NCBI RefSeq assembly: GCF_900105415.1
Contig: NZ_FNSM01000001.1
Coordinates: forward strand, 868,001-932,000
Length of the DNA: 64,000 nt
Reading direction: 5' to 3'
Source of the DNA: Streptomyces sp. TLI_105
GTDB lineage: Bacteria; Actinomycetota; Actinomycetes; Streptomycetales; Streptomycetaceae
Positions 8,457-16,708 of the stretch are shown in pieces. Under the pieces are notes generated by a model. The model ran no database searches and was not told the DNA's origin. It was given only the letters and a program-made list of their open reading frames with translations. The stretch's first letter is position 1; every line of letters starts with the position of its first letter. The position numbers were made by a program, and so were the translations under genes.

Positions 8457-9429
8457 GGGTCTTCTGCTTGAGGCGTTCGTAGGGTGCCTGGCCGCCGAGG
8501 GCGCCGTGGGGGCGGTGGTAGTTGTAGTAGTCCTCCCACTCTCTCAGCTTGTCGTTGAAGACGCCGGTGTCGTCGATGAGGATGCCGTCGAGCATGCGGT
8601 AGAACTCCTCCGCGTCGATGCGGTGGGAGCGTTCGACCTTGCCGTTGAGGTGCGGTGATGCGGGTTTGATGCAGGTGTGGGCGATGCCCTTGTCGAGGAC
8701 GTTCCAGTGGAAGGCGGACTGGAACTCCGCGCCGTTGTCGGTCTGGATCACCTCGACGCGGAACGGCAGCCGCTCCAGGACGTAGTCGAGGAACTGGACT
8801 GCGGTCTTCTGGTCGCACCGCGGATAGATCCGCAGCACGCGCAGCCGGGTGCAGTCGTCGATGGCGGTGAACTGGTAGTACTTCGCCCGGCGGCGCCGCT
8901 TGGGCAGGGTGCCGGTGACCGGCGCCGCAGCCGCAGTCTGCTCCGGCAGGCCGATCGGTTCGATGAACTTCACGTCGATCTGGACGCGGTTGCCGGGCAG
9001 CTGCTTCTCGTAGCGGGTATAGCGCTTGTCGTGCCGTTGGTAGCGTTGGGAGGCCGGCAGGCGGTTCATGCCGAGCTTCTCGAGGATGCGGTAGACGGCT
9101 GAGCAGGCGATGTCGATGTCGTGGTACCGCTTCAGGTACATCTTGATCTTCATCGGGCCGAAGTGGTAGTGCTGCCGCAGGTAGACGATCTTGTTGATGA
9201 CGTCGGCCTCGGTGGCGTGCGGGCAGTGGTGAGGCTTGCTGGAGCGGTCCCGCAGGCCCTCGAGGCCCTCGTCCTGATACCGGCGCAGCCATTTGTAGAA
9301 GCACGTGCGGCTGATGCCGTAGCAGCGGCAGGTCAGCGCGACGTTTCCGGTGACTTCCTCGGCGTGGCGCAGGACCGCCAGGCGATGCTGGGCCTGACGG
9401 TCCCGCTGCTGTTCCAGCGAAGGGGGCAT
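8443..9429 (-). CDS. IS481 family transposase
   Basis: A 328-residue DDE transposase. N-terminal helix-turn-helix: VALTCRCYGISRTCFYKWLRRY. The catalytic core shows the three acidic residues in VQIDVKFIEP, IQTDNGAEFQ and GKVERSHRID. The C-terminal WEDYYNYHRPHGALGG motif is typical of IS3/IS481 relatives. The ATG at 9427-9429 (MPPSLEQQ) is favoured over the upstream in-frame start because the conserved region begins right there. The open frame looks intact, so the element may still be active. Confidence 0.93.
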   Translation of the reverse strand: MPPSLEQQRDRQAQHRLAVLRHAEEVTGNVALTCRCYGISRTCFYKWLRRYQDEGLEGLRDRSSKPHHCPHATEADVINKIVYLRQHYHFGPMKIKMYLKRYHDIDIACSAVYRILEKLGMNRLPASQRYQRHDKRYTRYEKQLPGNRVQIDVKFIEPIGLPEQTAAAAPVTGTLPKRRRRAKYYQFTAIDDCTRLRVLRIYPRCDQKTAVQFLDYVLERLPFRVEVIQTDNGAEFQSAFHWNVLDKGIAHTCIKPASPHLNGKVERSHRIDAEEFYRMLDGILIDDTGVFNDKLREWEDYYNYHRPHGALGGQAPYERLKQKTQTPL

Positions 9430-9450
9430 GGCAGATCTCCGTCTGTTCGG

Positions 9451-9480
9451 AGACCCATGTGTAACCAACGTCCGGCAGTT
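9451..9480. repeat. IS481 right terminal inverted repeat
   Basis: Reads AGACCC at its inner edge and CGGCAGTT at its outer edge; complement of the left repeat with 8 mismatches. Followed directly by the truncated peptidase reading frame. Confidence 0.75.
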
Positions 9481-9483
9481 TTA

Positions 9484-10123
9484 TATCGGCGGGCACGGCT
9501 CGCGCCCCGAGTCGACCGTCGACCCGGTGGTGACCGCCGCGTACATCGTCACCCGGCTGCAGACCGTCGTCTCGCGGGAGATCGCGGCGCGCGAACCGGT
9601 CGTCCTGACGGTCGGACAGTTCCACGCCGGCACAAAGCACAACATCATCCCCTCCGAAGCCCGGCTGTCCCTGAACCTGCGCACGCAGGACACCCGGGTA
9701 CGCGAACGGGTCCTCGACGCCGTCCACCGGATCGTCAAGGGCGAGTGCCGTACGGCGGGCTGTCCGGCCCCGCCCGAAGTCACCGTCCAGCCCGGCTACC
9801 CGAACACCGTCAACGACGCCTCCCTCGACGAGTCGATCGCCGCCGTGCACCGCGAAATATTCGGCGCGCAAACGGTGTGCGACTTCGGACCGGCGATGGG
9901 AAGCGAGGACTTCTCCCTCCTCGCGCCCGAGGGGGTGCCGTACGACTACTGGTACGTGACGTCGACCCCGGCCGACGTGTGGGAGGCGGCTTCCGGCGCC
10001 GACCTCGCCGAGAAGTTCGGCAACGTCCCGGGCGACCACAGCCCGCTCTTCGCCCCCGACCTGTCGGTGCTCGTGCCGGGGGTGCGGACGCTGGTCTCGG
10101 CGGCACTGAGCCGCCTGGCCTGA
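9484..10123 (+). pseudogene. M20 family amidohydrolase, N-terminal half missing
   Basis: About 210 residues match the C-terminal part of M20D metallo-amidohydrolases (hippurate hydrolase type). It opens inside the dimerisation domain (GGHGSRPESTVDPVV) and continues to the metal-binding end (FGPAMGSEDFSLLAP, then the closing VRTLVSAALSRLA). The first about 200 residues with the other zinc ligands are absent because the IS481 right end abuts the fragment. An open frame starts at 9428 inside the IS, so a chimeric protein could be made, but it cannot be an active peptidase. Confidence 0.8.
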
Positions 10124-10130
10124 TCGGACA

Positions 10131-10475
10131 TCAGGCGCGTCCGCGTCGCAGGGCGTCCATCAGCACCCCGTACAAGGTGGCCAGGTCGGCGGGCATGTCG
10201 ATCTCCGGCCTCAGCAGCCACTGGAGCTGGAGTCCGTCCGTGGCGGCAGGCAGGATCCGGGCCGCCCATTCGGCGTCGATCTCCGTCGGGGTTCCGGGGG
10301 CTTGCGGGGGCTCGGAGTCTTCGGTGTGGGCGGCGAGTTGGGTGGCGATGTTGCGCCGGCCGTCGGCGTAGCGGCCCTGGAGGAGGTCGTGGGCCGGGTG
10401 GTCAGGCTCGGCCACGGCCGCGGCGGCGTCGACGTCGACGTCGACGAAGAGTTTGACCAGGCCCGGGGTCGAGGC
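10131..10475 (-). pseudogene. C-terminal fragment of a TetR regulator
   Basis: The minus strand reads [18 protein letters not shown], then a helical region and finally WLLRPEIDMPADLATLYGVLMDAL, the classic end of a TetR-family ligand domain. The DNA-binding helix-turn-helix is missing. Upstream the homology stops at about 10475, exactly where a plus-strand FAD monooxygenase fragment begins. The two were probably a divergent pair, and one deletion removed both N-termini together with their shared promoter. Confidence 0.7.
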
Positions 10476-10693
10476 GCCGGCCCGGCGTCACCCTCATCGG
10501 TGACGCCGCCCACCTCATTTCCCCCTTCGCCGGGGCCGGCGCCAACCTCGCCATGCTGGACGGCGCCGAACTCGCCCTCGCCATCGTGAAGAACCCCGGT
10601 GAGCCAGCGGCGGCGATCGAGGCGTACGAGAAAGCGATGCACGCGTACGTGCTGCCCAAGGCCCAGATGGCCTGGCACACCTCGACCTCATGA
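10475..10693 (+). pseudogene. C-terminal fragment of a TetX-like FAD monooxygenase
   Basis: The frame ending at TGA 10691-10693 reads [19 protein letters not shown] followed by [14 protein letters not shown] and a helical tail. GDAAH is the second FAD-binding motif of aromatic-ring and tetracycline-type flavin monooxygenases. The N-terminal GxGxxG domain is missing. It lies head-on against the TetR fragment, forming a deletion scar. Non-functional. Confidence 0.75.
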
Positions 10694-10757
10694 TCGCCCC
10701 AGACGGCTCGCCGCCCGAACCGCGGCAGCCCGGTGTTGCGGGCGGATCAGCTGCAGC

Positions 10758-11032
10758 TCACGCGTCGCCCGGCGTGGACTCGGCGACCACCCAGGAAAGG
10801 TACGCCTCGGATCCTCCAGTCACCGGAAGCGTGATCCCCTCCGGCACCTCGTAGCTGTGCTCCGTGTGCACCCAATCCTGGAGCTCCAGAAGCCGATCCA
10901 CCGTCGTCTTGTACGAGATCCGCCACTCCGTCGCCTTCTCGATCTCGCCCTTCCACCCGCCCCGAGAGCCAGCGTCTTCGCCTTCTCTTCGTCGTCGGTG
11001 GTCGTCTGTGCGATCACGATCTCGATCGTCAT
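10758..11032 (-). pseudogene. cutA: Disrupted CutA1-type divalent cation tolerance protein
   Basis: The N-terminus IEIVIAQTTTDDEEKAKTLA matches the start of CutA1 (VVLTTTDSEEKA in typical members). In another frame the C-terminus follows: WKGEIEKATEWRISYKTT, then HTEHSYEVPEGITLPVTGGS and YLSWVVAEST. The stretch of about 25 codons carrying the AAC...SVYWW core is missing between them, and the two parts are out of frame near 10960. A good Shine-Dalgarno (GGGAGGAG) precedes the ATG at 11030-11032. So this is a recent inactivation by internal deletion. CutA1 forms copper-binding trimers. Confidence 0.75.
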
Positions 11033-11278
11033 ACGGCTACTCCTCCCAAGGCGGATGTACTGGGACCCTGGTTCAGCTGATGTACCGCGCGTGCCGGTTG
11101 ACCTCGGGCGGCTCGCGCGGGGGTCACCGAAGGACGTCTCCTCCCACTCTGGATTGGGAGGGCCAGGCTGCGCCCGTTCGCGCAGGTGCGATGCTCGCGC
11201 CTTGGGTATCTGCCTGACCAGCACCGCGCCCGTCTTCCAAATCAGCGATCGGGAAGGCCAGTTCCGCTATCGGTGATT

Positions 11279-11294
11279 GTCTACTTAGGTAGAC
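11279..11294. promoter_or_regulatory. PadR operator, site 1
   Basis: GTCTACTTAGGTAGAC, a 16-bp palindrome with one mismatched central pair, 33 nt upstream of the padR start. A close copy lies 24 bp downstream. It fits the twofold sites bound by PadR dimers; autoregulation is inferred. Confidence 0.65.
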
Positions 11295-11302
11295 GAGCCG
11301 GT

Positions 11303-11318
11303 GTCTACCCAAGTAGAT
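11303..11318. promoter_or_regulatory. PadR operator, site 2
   Basis: GTCTACCCAAGTAGAT, a second copy of the same palindrome. Centre-to-centre spacing of 24 bp places both sites on nearly the same DNA face, as expected for cooperative binding just ahead of the padR start at 11327. Confidence 0.65.
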
Positions 11319-11326
11319 TGCCTGCC

Positions 11327-11704
11327 ATGCAGGATGTGAAGCTCACGCCGCACACACAGACTGTGCTGCGCGCCCTCCTGGGCCAGGGCGACGACACCGG
11401 GCAACGGTCTGTGGTACTCACCGAGGGGCTGTACGGGCTGGAATTGTCCCGACGCACCGGCCTGCCCAACGGCACGCTGTTCCCCATCCTTGAACGGCTG
11501 CGCCAAGCGGGCTGGGTCGAACGGTACTGGGAACGGGACGAGACCGCTGAAGCCGAGGGCCGCCCGCGCCGCCGCTTCTACCGCATCAGCTCCAAGGGAG
11601 CCGCAACGGCCCCACAGGCTCTCGCCGAAGCGAGGACTCGGGCACCGGCAATGCCGCTGCCGGGCACCGCCCGCCCAGGACTGGCCGGAGGTACCGGTGA
11701 GTGA
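11327..11704 (+). CDS. PadR family transcriptional regulator
   Basis: 125 residues. The winged helix is recognisable from LSRRTGLPNGTLFPILERL, followed by the wing AGWVERYWE...RRRFYRISSKGA, typical of PadR repressors. The C-terminal dimerisation helix is short and Pro/Gly-rich. It begins 9 nt after the second palindromic operator and ends in a TGA overlapped by the GTG of the PAS sensor gene, so the two are translationally coupled. Its likely job is to repress this three-gene operon. Confidence 0.88.
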   Translation: MQDVKLTPHTQTVLRALLGQGDDTGQRSVVLTEGLYGLELSRRTGLPNGTLFPILERLRQAGWVERYWERDETAEAEGRPRRRFYRISSKGAATAPQALAEARTRAPAMPLPGTARPGLAGGTGE

Positions 11705-13403
11705 GCGTGGAAACACGGCGATCCTCGACAGGTTGAGCGAGGGATGGCTCATGCCCATCCTCCTGTCAGGCGTCTACGCGACCTGTGTCGCCGGGTCAGT
11801 CGTGAGCTGGGGATCCGGGCGCCTCGCGCTGGTGATGAGCGATTTCGCGTTAGGTGCCGCCACTGCTGCCGCAGCAGCGGCCTGCCACCGCCAGGGGCGG
11901 AACCGTCACCGATCCCAACGCGCCTGGATGCTGTTCACGCTGTCGTTCACGATGGCGACGTTCGGTCACTGCCTCTCAGGCTGGTATACGGTCATGGCGA
12001 GCGGCAGCACCGGTAGTCACGACTTCACCCGGCTGATCTTTCTGTTGTTCGTCCCGCCTGCCGCCTCCGGTCTTCTCCTTCTGACCAGATGGCCTACGAG
12101 CAAAGCCGGTTGGGTCTGCATGACCATCGACGTTTGGCTGCTTGGCAGCTCCCTGTTCACGCTGTTCTGGACTCTGTCTCCGACCGACGCCACGCAGCAC
12201 ACCGCTGTCTCCCTCACTGGCGCGTTGCTGGAGATCGCCCTCGTATCGACCGCCATGGTGATGCACCGCAGGGCCACCGGGGCCGATCGCCGACCAGGCC
12301 TCGCAACCGTGACAGCGCTGGCGTTGATCGCGGCCGGCGACTTGCTCCTGCCTGTGCATCTGCGAGGAGTCGCCTGGGTCGGTGGCTCGCTCCTGGTCGT
12401 GCGCGCTCTCCGAGGTCCCTGGCGACCTGTCACATCCGATGCCCCTGGACGGCTGCGGAGCCCCCGGATCTCCGGCCATCCGCACAACGACTCGTTGCAG
12501 GCGCTCGCACCGTACCTCGGCGCAGCCACGTGCACCTTGGGGATCCTTGCCACCGTCATCGACGGCCGTCGGGTAGATAGCGTGGTCGTCCTCGTCAGCT
12601 GCAGCGTCGTCATGATGCTCGTGCTCCGCCAAGGGATCATGCTCCTCGACAACATCGCGCTCGCCCAGAAGCTGGCGCAGAAGGAGCAGCACTTCCGCTC
12701 CCTGGTCCAGAGCTCCAGCGACGTCATCATGGTCACCGCGCCAAGCGGCGTACTCCGGTACGTCAGCCCCGCCGCCCGCGCGGTCTACGGACGCAACGCC
12801 GAGGATCTCATCGGGTGCGAACTGGCCACACTCGTCCACCCCGAGGACCTGGGCGCTCTGCTCCACGAGGCCCGTCGCTTCCTCGCCGCCAGCCCCGCGG
12901 ATGAACCCACCACACTGCTGGACTACCGCTTCCGATCCGGCGACGGCCGGTGGCTGGACGTTGAGTCGACCGTCAACCGCCACCAGGGCGGACTGATCTT
13001 CAACAGCCGGGACGTGACCGGTCGCAGCCGGATTCCAAGCCGGTTCGGAAGGCATGCCGGCCCGAGCACCCCGTTCCCCTCCCTCGGCCTGCCGCCTCCA
13101 GAGTCTCAGGAGAGAGCAAGCACGGTCCGGCCTCCAAGAGCCGACGCAACGCATGAGGTCCCGATCCCCATGAGGCACGGGGAACGGAAGAGTGGCCCTG
13201 GCGAGCCGGCCGACCGGGTGCTGCAGCTCGGGGCCCTGCTCCTACCGGCGGCCGAGCGGGCCGAATGGCTGGAGGAGCAGGCGGGCTACCTGGCTGACCT
13301 CCCGAGGCTCAGCGACCGGTGGAAGTGGATCCTCAATCAGCTGTTCGCCATGCCTCGATACGCCTACACCGTCCGCAGCGGCCGCGAAAAGGAACCGGCA
13401 TGA
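11697..13403 (+). CDS. Membrane protein with PAS sensor domain
   Basis: 568 residues. About eight to ten hydrophobic helices occupy residues 15-310. A short coiled-coil (LAQKLAQKEQHFRSLVQ) and a PAS domain follow (SSDVIMVTAPSGVLRYVSP, LVHPEDLGALL, FRSGDGRWLDVEST). N-terminal halves like this normally continue into GGDEF/EAL domains. Here the PAS ends at residue 445 and is followed by a Pro/Arg-rich linker and a 65-residue tail (LLPAAERAEWLEEQAGYLAD) of a type found alone in other actinobacterial proteins. It therefore looks like a sensor cut from its output domain and joined to a new tail. GTG start overlaps padR. Confidence 0.8.
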   Translation: MSERGNTAILDRLSEGWLMPILLSGVYATCVAGSVVSWGSGRLALVMSDFALGAATAAAAAACHRQGRNRHRSQRAWMLFTLSFTMATFGHCLSGWYTVMASGSTGSHDFTRLIFLLFVPPAASGLLLLTRWPTSKAGWVCMTIDVWLLGSSLFTLFWTLSPTDATQHTAVSLTGALLEIALVSTAMVMHRRATGADRRPGLATVTALALIAAGDLLLPVHLRGVAWVGGSLLVVRALRGPWRPVTSDAPGRLRSPRISGHPHNDSLQALAPYLGAATCTLGILATVIDGRRVDSVVVLVSCSVVMMLVLRQGIMLLDNIALAQKLAQKEQHFRSLVQSSSDVIMVTAPSGVLRYVSPAARAVYGRNAEDLIGCELATLVHPEDLGALLHEARRFLAASPADEPTTLLDYRFRSGDGRWLDVESTVNRHQGGLIFNSRDVTGRSRIPSRFGRHAGPSTPFPSLGLPPPESQERASTVRPPRADATHEVPIPMRHGERKSGPGEPADRVLQLGALLLPAAERAEWLEEQAGYLADLPRLSDRWKWILNQLFAMPRYAYTVRSGREKEPA

Positions 13404-13651
13404 GCACACAGCCCCCTCCCCACCCGGGGACGGCATCACAGGCCGACCCCACGCCGACACCATCACCTCCTGACACGGAACCACTGGTGAGCCTACGAAC
13501 GGCCCTGGTGCTCCTGACGGCGGCCTTCATCGGCACGATTGCCGGTGCGCTCACCGCCCTGTCCACAAGCAACGTCCCTGGCGCCCTGCTTGCCGCCATG
13601 ACCGGCTTCGGGGCAAGCACCCTCGGTCTGCACAAGCTGATCGGCCGCTGA
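13400..13651 (+). CDS. Small membrane protein of unknown function
   Basis: 83 residues, starting at an ATG that overlaps the stop of the PAS sensor gene (ATGA). The N-terminal 30 residues are Pro/Thr-rich. Two hydrophobic helices follow (ALVLLTAAFIGTIAGAL and GALLAAMTGFGASTLGL). Position and coupling imply it works with the sensor, perhaps as a small membrane partner. No family recognised. Confidence 0.7.
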   Translation: MSTQPPPHPGTASQADPTPTPSPPDTEPLVSLRTALVLLTAAFIGTIAGALTALSTSNVPGALLAAMTGFGASTLGLHKLIGR

Positions 13652-13954
13652 CGAGAACCCGCGTCATTCGCGCCCAGTCACGCTCCAGCGACTCCGCCTG
13701 GGTCTCGGCCCTCGGCATCTGGGCGGCGAACGGCGGACCACCCCACCACCTGACTGCCCGTCAGAAAAGTCAGCAAAAGGTCAGCATCGATCCGATTGAA
13801 CGCTGACACACAAGCTTGAACACGGGACTCGGCCGCCCCCTCTCAATCCCAGCAGACCCCCGAATGCCGAGCACGGAACAGGATGCGGATCGGGGGTCCC
13901 GGCATCGCGGGCGCGAGGAGGAGCACGGCCCGCCCGCTCACACGTTTGTCCAGG
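13652..13954. other. Intergenic region with GTCAG-type repeats
   Basis: No gene seen. Between about 13750 and 13810 the motif GTCAG recurs three times in direct orientation, and GTCAGC (13780-13785) faces GCTGAC (13802-13807) across 16 nt. This patch is richer in A/T than its surroundings and could hold an operator, but no promoter-facing gene on the plus strand follows directly. Confidence 0.3.
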
Positions 13955-14920
13955 TCAGCGCACTCGTCCGCGCGGTTTCAGCGGGGTGGCGGGCAGTTCC
14001 GGGGCGGTCAGGCGGGCGCCGTCGTAGCCGTGCACCTCACCGAACCGCTCGCCCTTCTCCCAGTCCTCTCGCGCCTGTACGATCTCGTCACCGGATCGGC
14101 CCACGAAGTTCCACCACATCACGATCTCCTCCTCGAAGGGTTCCCCGCCGAGGAGCATCAGGCCCGCGTCGGAGTCGGCGCGGAGGGGGAGTTCCGTACG
14201 GCCGCAGCCGAGGTAGAGCATGGAGCCGGGCAGGACGGGGACGCCGTCGACATGGGCCTCGCCGGACATGCCGAGGACCGCGTACTCGAAGTCGGGCTCC
14301 AGGGGGAGGCTCGTCTCGGCGCCCGCCGTGAGGGCGAGGTCCGCGCCGACGAGCGGGGTGTACGTGGTGCCCGGCGAGGCGGCTCCGTCGAGGGCGCCGA
14401 GGATCACCGTGGCGGTGAGGCCGGGCGCCGTGATCCGGGGCAGGTCGGCGTGGTGCTGGAAGTGCGGCTCCACGTGCCGGTGGGCGTCGGGGAGGGCGAC
14501 CCAGAGCTGTGCGCCGTGCAGGAAGCGGGCGTGCGGCCGGGGGCTCTCCTCCGAGTGGGAGATCGCCCGGCCCGAGGTCATGAGGCCCAGTTCGCGCGGA
14601 CGGATGGTCTGCAGGCTGCCGGTGGAGTCGCGGTGGAGCACCTCGCCCTCGTGGAGCCAGCTGACGGTCTGCAGGCCCATGTGCGGGTGCGGGGGGACCT
14701 GCATGCCGGGCTCGTCGGCGATGTCGTCGGGACCGTAGTGGTCGACGAAGGCCCAGGCGCCGACCATGCGCCGGCCGAGGTTCGGGAGCAGTCTGCGGAC
14801 CTCGGTCGACTCGCCGAGCTGGACGCGGCGGGGGCTGAGCAGCTCCCGTACCGGTTCGGCGACGACGAAGCCGCGGCCTCCGCACACGGACAGAGTGGCC
14901 TGACGATCGAGATTGCTCAT
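13955..14920 (-). CDS. Pirin family protein
   Basis: 321 residues in the bicupin pirin fold. The N-terminal cupin holds the metal-binding histidines in VPPHPHMGLQTVSWLHEGEV and HRDSTGS, followed by RAISHSEES, all diagnostic of pirins. The C-terminal cupin (SGEAHVDGVPV, GEPFEEEIVMWWNFVG) is also complete. Pirins bind iron, and some are quercetinases or redox-sensitive regulators. Start at ATG 14918-14920 (MSNLDRQAT). Divergent from the TPR gene. Cytoplasmic. Confidence 0.92.
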   Translation of the reverse strand: MSNLDRQATLSVCGGRGFVVAEPVRELLSPRRVQLGESTEVRRLLPNLGRRMVGAWAFVDHYGPDDIADEPGMQVPPHPHMGLQTVSWLHEGEVLHRDSTGSLQTIRPRELGLMTSGRAISHSEESPRPHARFLHGAQLWVALPDAHRHVEPHFQHHADLPRITAPGLTATVILGALDGAASPGTTYTPLVGADLALTAGAETSLPLEPDFEYAVLGMSGEAHVDGVPVLPGSMLYLGCGRTELPLRADSDAGLMLLGGEPFEEEIVMWWNFVGRSGDEIVQAREDWEKGERFGEVHGYDGARLTAPELPATPLKPRGRVR

Positions 14921-15024
14921 GGCGCTCAACCCATCCTTGGTGGAATGTTCAACTAACCGGCGGTGTTGACGTGGTCGACCACCTCCCAGGGTGGCAGATC
15001 CGAAGCTCTGGAAAGGGAGCGCAA

Positions 15025-15369
15025 GTGAGCGACACGTACTACGAGTTCGGTACGGCCGGGGAGCGCTGGGAGCGGGCGCAGCTGTTCTTCGACGCGAAGG
15101 AGTACGGAACCGCCGTCCGCATCCTGCAGGGCCTCGTCGAGGAGCACCCGGAGCAGACGGCCCAGCGGCTGCTCCTCGCCCGGGCCTACTACCACTCCGC
15201 GCAGCTCTCCCGCGCCGAGACCGAGCTGCGCGCCGTCCTGGAGCGCGACCCGGTCGAGCACTACGCCCGACTGATGCTCGGGCGCACCCTGGAGCGCCAG
15301 GGCCGCTCGGACGAGGCCGCGCCGCACCTGCGGATGGCCGCCGCCATGACGGGCGAGACCCCGTCCTGA
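15025..15369 (+). CDS. Tetratricopeptide repeat protein
   Basis: 114 residues forming about three TPR units: WERAQLFFDAKEYGTAVRIL, then QRLLLARAYYHSAQLSRAET, then YARLMLGRTLERQGRSDEA. The GTG start has an AAGGGAG Shine-Dalgarno 5 nt upstream (15013-15019). Small TPR proteins of this type are scaffolds for protein-protein contacts. Partner unknown. It precedes the metal-type DUF6153/DUF305 pair but has its own spacing. Confidence 0.85.
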   Translation: MSDTYYEFGTAGERWERAQLFFDAKEYGTAVRILQGLVEEHPEQTAQRLLLARAYYHSAQLSRAETELRAVLERDPVEHYARLMLGRTLERQGRSDEAAPHLRMAAAMTGETPS

Positions 15370-15378
15370 CGCGCGCCT

Positions 15379-15397
15379 GATACCCCCGCACGGTATA
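15379..15397. promoter_or_regulatory. CsoR-like metal-responsive operator
   Basis: ATACCCCCGCACGGTAT, 24 nt upstream of the DUF6153 start. It matches the TACCCC...GGTA style of CsoR/RcnR operators (C-tract and G-tract flanked by TA), though the right arm has only two G. The location just ahead of His/Met-rich genes supports copper-type control. Confidence 0.45.
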
Positions 15398-15420
15398 TTC
15401 GCCGCCAGGAGGTCCTGGCT

Positions 15421-15873
15421 GTGCGTACACACCGAGCGGAACGCGGTGAGCGAGCGGGAGGTGCCATCGGGCACCTCCTGCTCGTCGTCGTGCTCGCGCT
15501 CGGGGTGTTCCTGATGCACGCCGTCGGCCATCCCGAGGGCTCCGGCGGGGGCATGGACACGGGCACGGGCATGGATGCCGTGTCCGTCTCGCACCACGGC
15601 TCCCCCGCGTACGACGCCGCGTCGCACGACGGCGCACCGCACGCCGACGAGGGGTCCGACGCCCGGCACGAGCCGGGTACGGGGATGGACATGACCACCC
15701 TCTGCGTGGCCGTCCTCGGCGCCTGGCTGCTCGTGGGACTCGTCCGGGCCGCGCTCGGACGCCGCCCCGACTGGCTCGCCCTCCCCCTCGCGCGGCTCGT
15801 CCGTGCCGTCGGGCCGCACGCCCCTCCCCCACGGCCCCCCGACCTCGCCCAGCTGTCCGTCCTGCGGATCTAG
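15421..15873 (+). CDS. DUF6153 family membrane protein, His/Met-rich loop
   Basis: 150 residues. A first hydrophobic helix (HLLLVVVLALGVFLMHAVGH) is followed by an extracytoplasmic loop rich in His, Met, Asp and Gly (GMDTGTGMD, SHHGSP, SHDGAPHADE), then a second helix (LCVAVLGAWLLVGLV) and a Pro-rich tail. GTG start with AGGAGG 8 nt upstream. The loop composition suggests metal binding at the cell surface. It precedes DUF305 and a CsoR-like site, as expected of a copper-handling operon. Function of DUF6153 itself is unknown. Confidence 0.75.
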   Translation: MRTHRAERGERAGGAIGHLLLVVVLALGVFLMHAVGHPEGSGGGMDTGTGMDAVSVSHHGSPAYDAASHDGAPHADEGSDARHEPGTGMDMTTLCVAVLGAWLLVGLVRAALGRRPDWLALPLARLVRAVGPHAPPPRPPDLAQLSVLRI

Positions 15874-15972
15874 ACCGAACCCGACGCGCCCCGGGCCGCT
15901 CCATGCCGCCCCCGCGCGCCGCCGGTCTTCCCTTTTCCGCCTGTACGTACACACAGCACACGAGGTACACCC

Positions 15973-16638
15973 ATGCGCGTCTTCACGCACCGCACCACCC
16001 GCAAGCTCGCCCTGGTCGGGGCACTCGCCGGAGCCGGGCTGCTCCTGACCGCCTGCGGCACCGACGACGGCACGAGCGGGACGGAGCACGGCGGTACGTC
16101 CGCCACGTCCTCCGTCACGCCTTCCGCCACCGCCTCCGCTCCCGCCGCCGGCGCGGACTCCGCGCCCGGCGCCTTCAACGACGCGGACGTCATGTTCGCG
16201 CAGATGATGATCCCCCACCACGAGCAGGCCCTGGAGATGGCGGAGCTCGCCGACGGCCGGGCCGAGGACCCCGAGGTCAAGAAGCTGGTCGCCGCGATCG
16301 AGCAGGCCCAGGAGCCGGAGATCCGGAAGATGAAGGCCTGGCTGAAGGGCTGGGGCAAGCCGGAGTCCGCCGGACACGGCTCCGGACACGGCTCCGGACA
16401 CGGCATGTCCGGGATGATGTCCGACCAGGACATGAAGGACCTGGCCGCCACGAAGGGCAAGGCCTTCGACCGGAAGTTCGCGGAGCTGATGATCGCCCAC
16501 CACGACGGCGCCGTCGCCATGGCGAAGGACGAGCAGAAGAACGGCTCCAACGCCACGGCCAGGAAGCTCGCCGACGACGTCGTGCGGACCCAGTCCGCCG
16601 AGGTCGACCAGCTGCGGAAGATCCTCGACCGCCTCTGA
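15973..16638 (+). CDS. DUF305 lipoprotein, probable copper/metal binding
   Basis: 221 residues. A lipoprotein signal peptide ends in LLTAC (Cys about residue 28), then a Ser/Thr/Ala linker. The DUF305 domain has paired His motifs, FAQMMIPHHEQALEMAEL and ELMIAHHDGAVAMA, in a four-helix ferritin-like fold. Between them is a small GSGHGSGHG repeat and Met-rich MSGMMSDQDM. DUF305 proteins are exported and repeatedly found with copper resistance genes. A 14-bp hairpin terminator follows the stop. Confidence 0.9.
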   Translation: MRVFTHRTTRKLALVGALAGAGLLLTACGTDDGTSGTEHGGTSATSSVTPSATASAPAAGADSAPGAFNDADVMFAQMMIPHHEQALEMAELADGRAEDPEVKKLVAAIEQAQEPEIRKMKAWLKGWGKPESAGHGSGHGSGHGMSGMMSDQDMKDLAATKGKAFDRKFAELMIAHHDGAVAMAKDEQKNGSNATARKLADDVVRTQSAEVDQLRKILDRL

Positions 16639-16660
16639 TCCCGCGATCCCGCCCGGCTCC

Positions 16661-16694
16661 GGGGCGGCCCGTCCCTCCTCGGACGGGCCGCCCC
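16661..16694 (+). terminator. Intrinsic terminator after DUF305
   Basis: Perfect 14-bp stem (GGGGCGGCCCGTCC with its complement) and a 6-nt loop, 22 nt after the DUF305 stop. No T-tract, as is usual in Streptomyces. Confidence 0.8.
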
Positions 16695-16708
16695 CGGCGT
16701 CGTGCCCC

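Larger units (their letters stand above)
8422..9483 (-). mobile_element. IS481-family insertion sequence
   Basis: One transposase gene is flanked by imperfect terminal inverted repeats of 30 bp that agree at 22 positions (8427-8456 and 9451-9480, each with ACTGCCG near the outer end). Outermost bases are uncertain by a few nt; the left end may start at TGT (8422). I see no target-site duplication. Both flanking genes are cut, but they are different genes. That suggests one IS end is the edge of an IS-mediated deletion or rearrangement and not a simple insertion. Confidence 0.85.

Noticed and set aside
8400..9500. Target-site duplication for the IS481 element
   Set aside because: Bases outside the two ends (CTCTAG side and TATCGG side) do not match over any convincing length.
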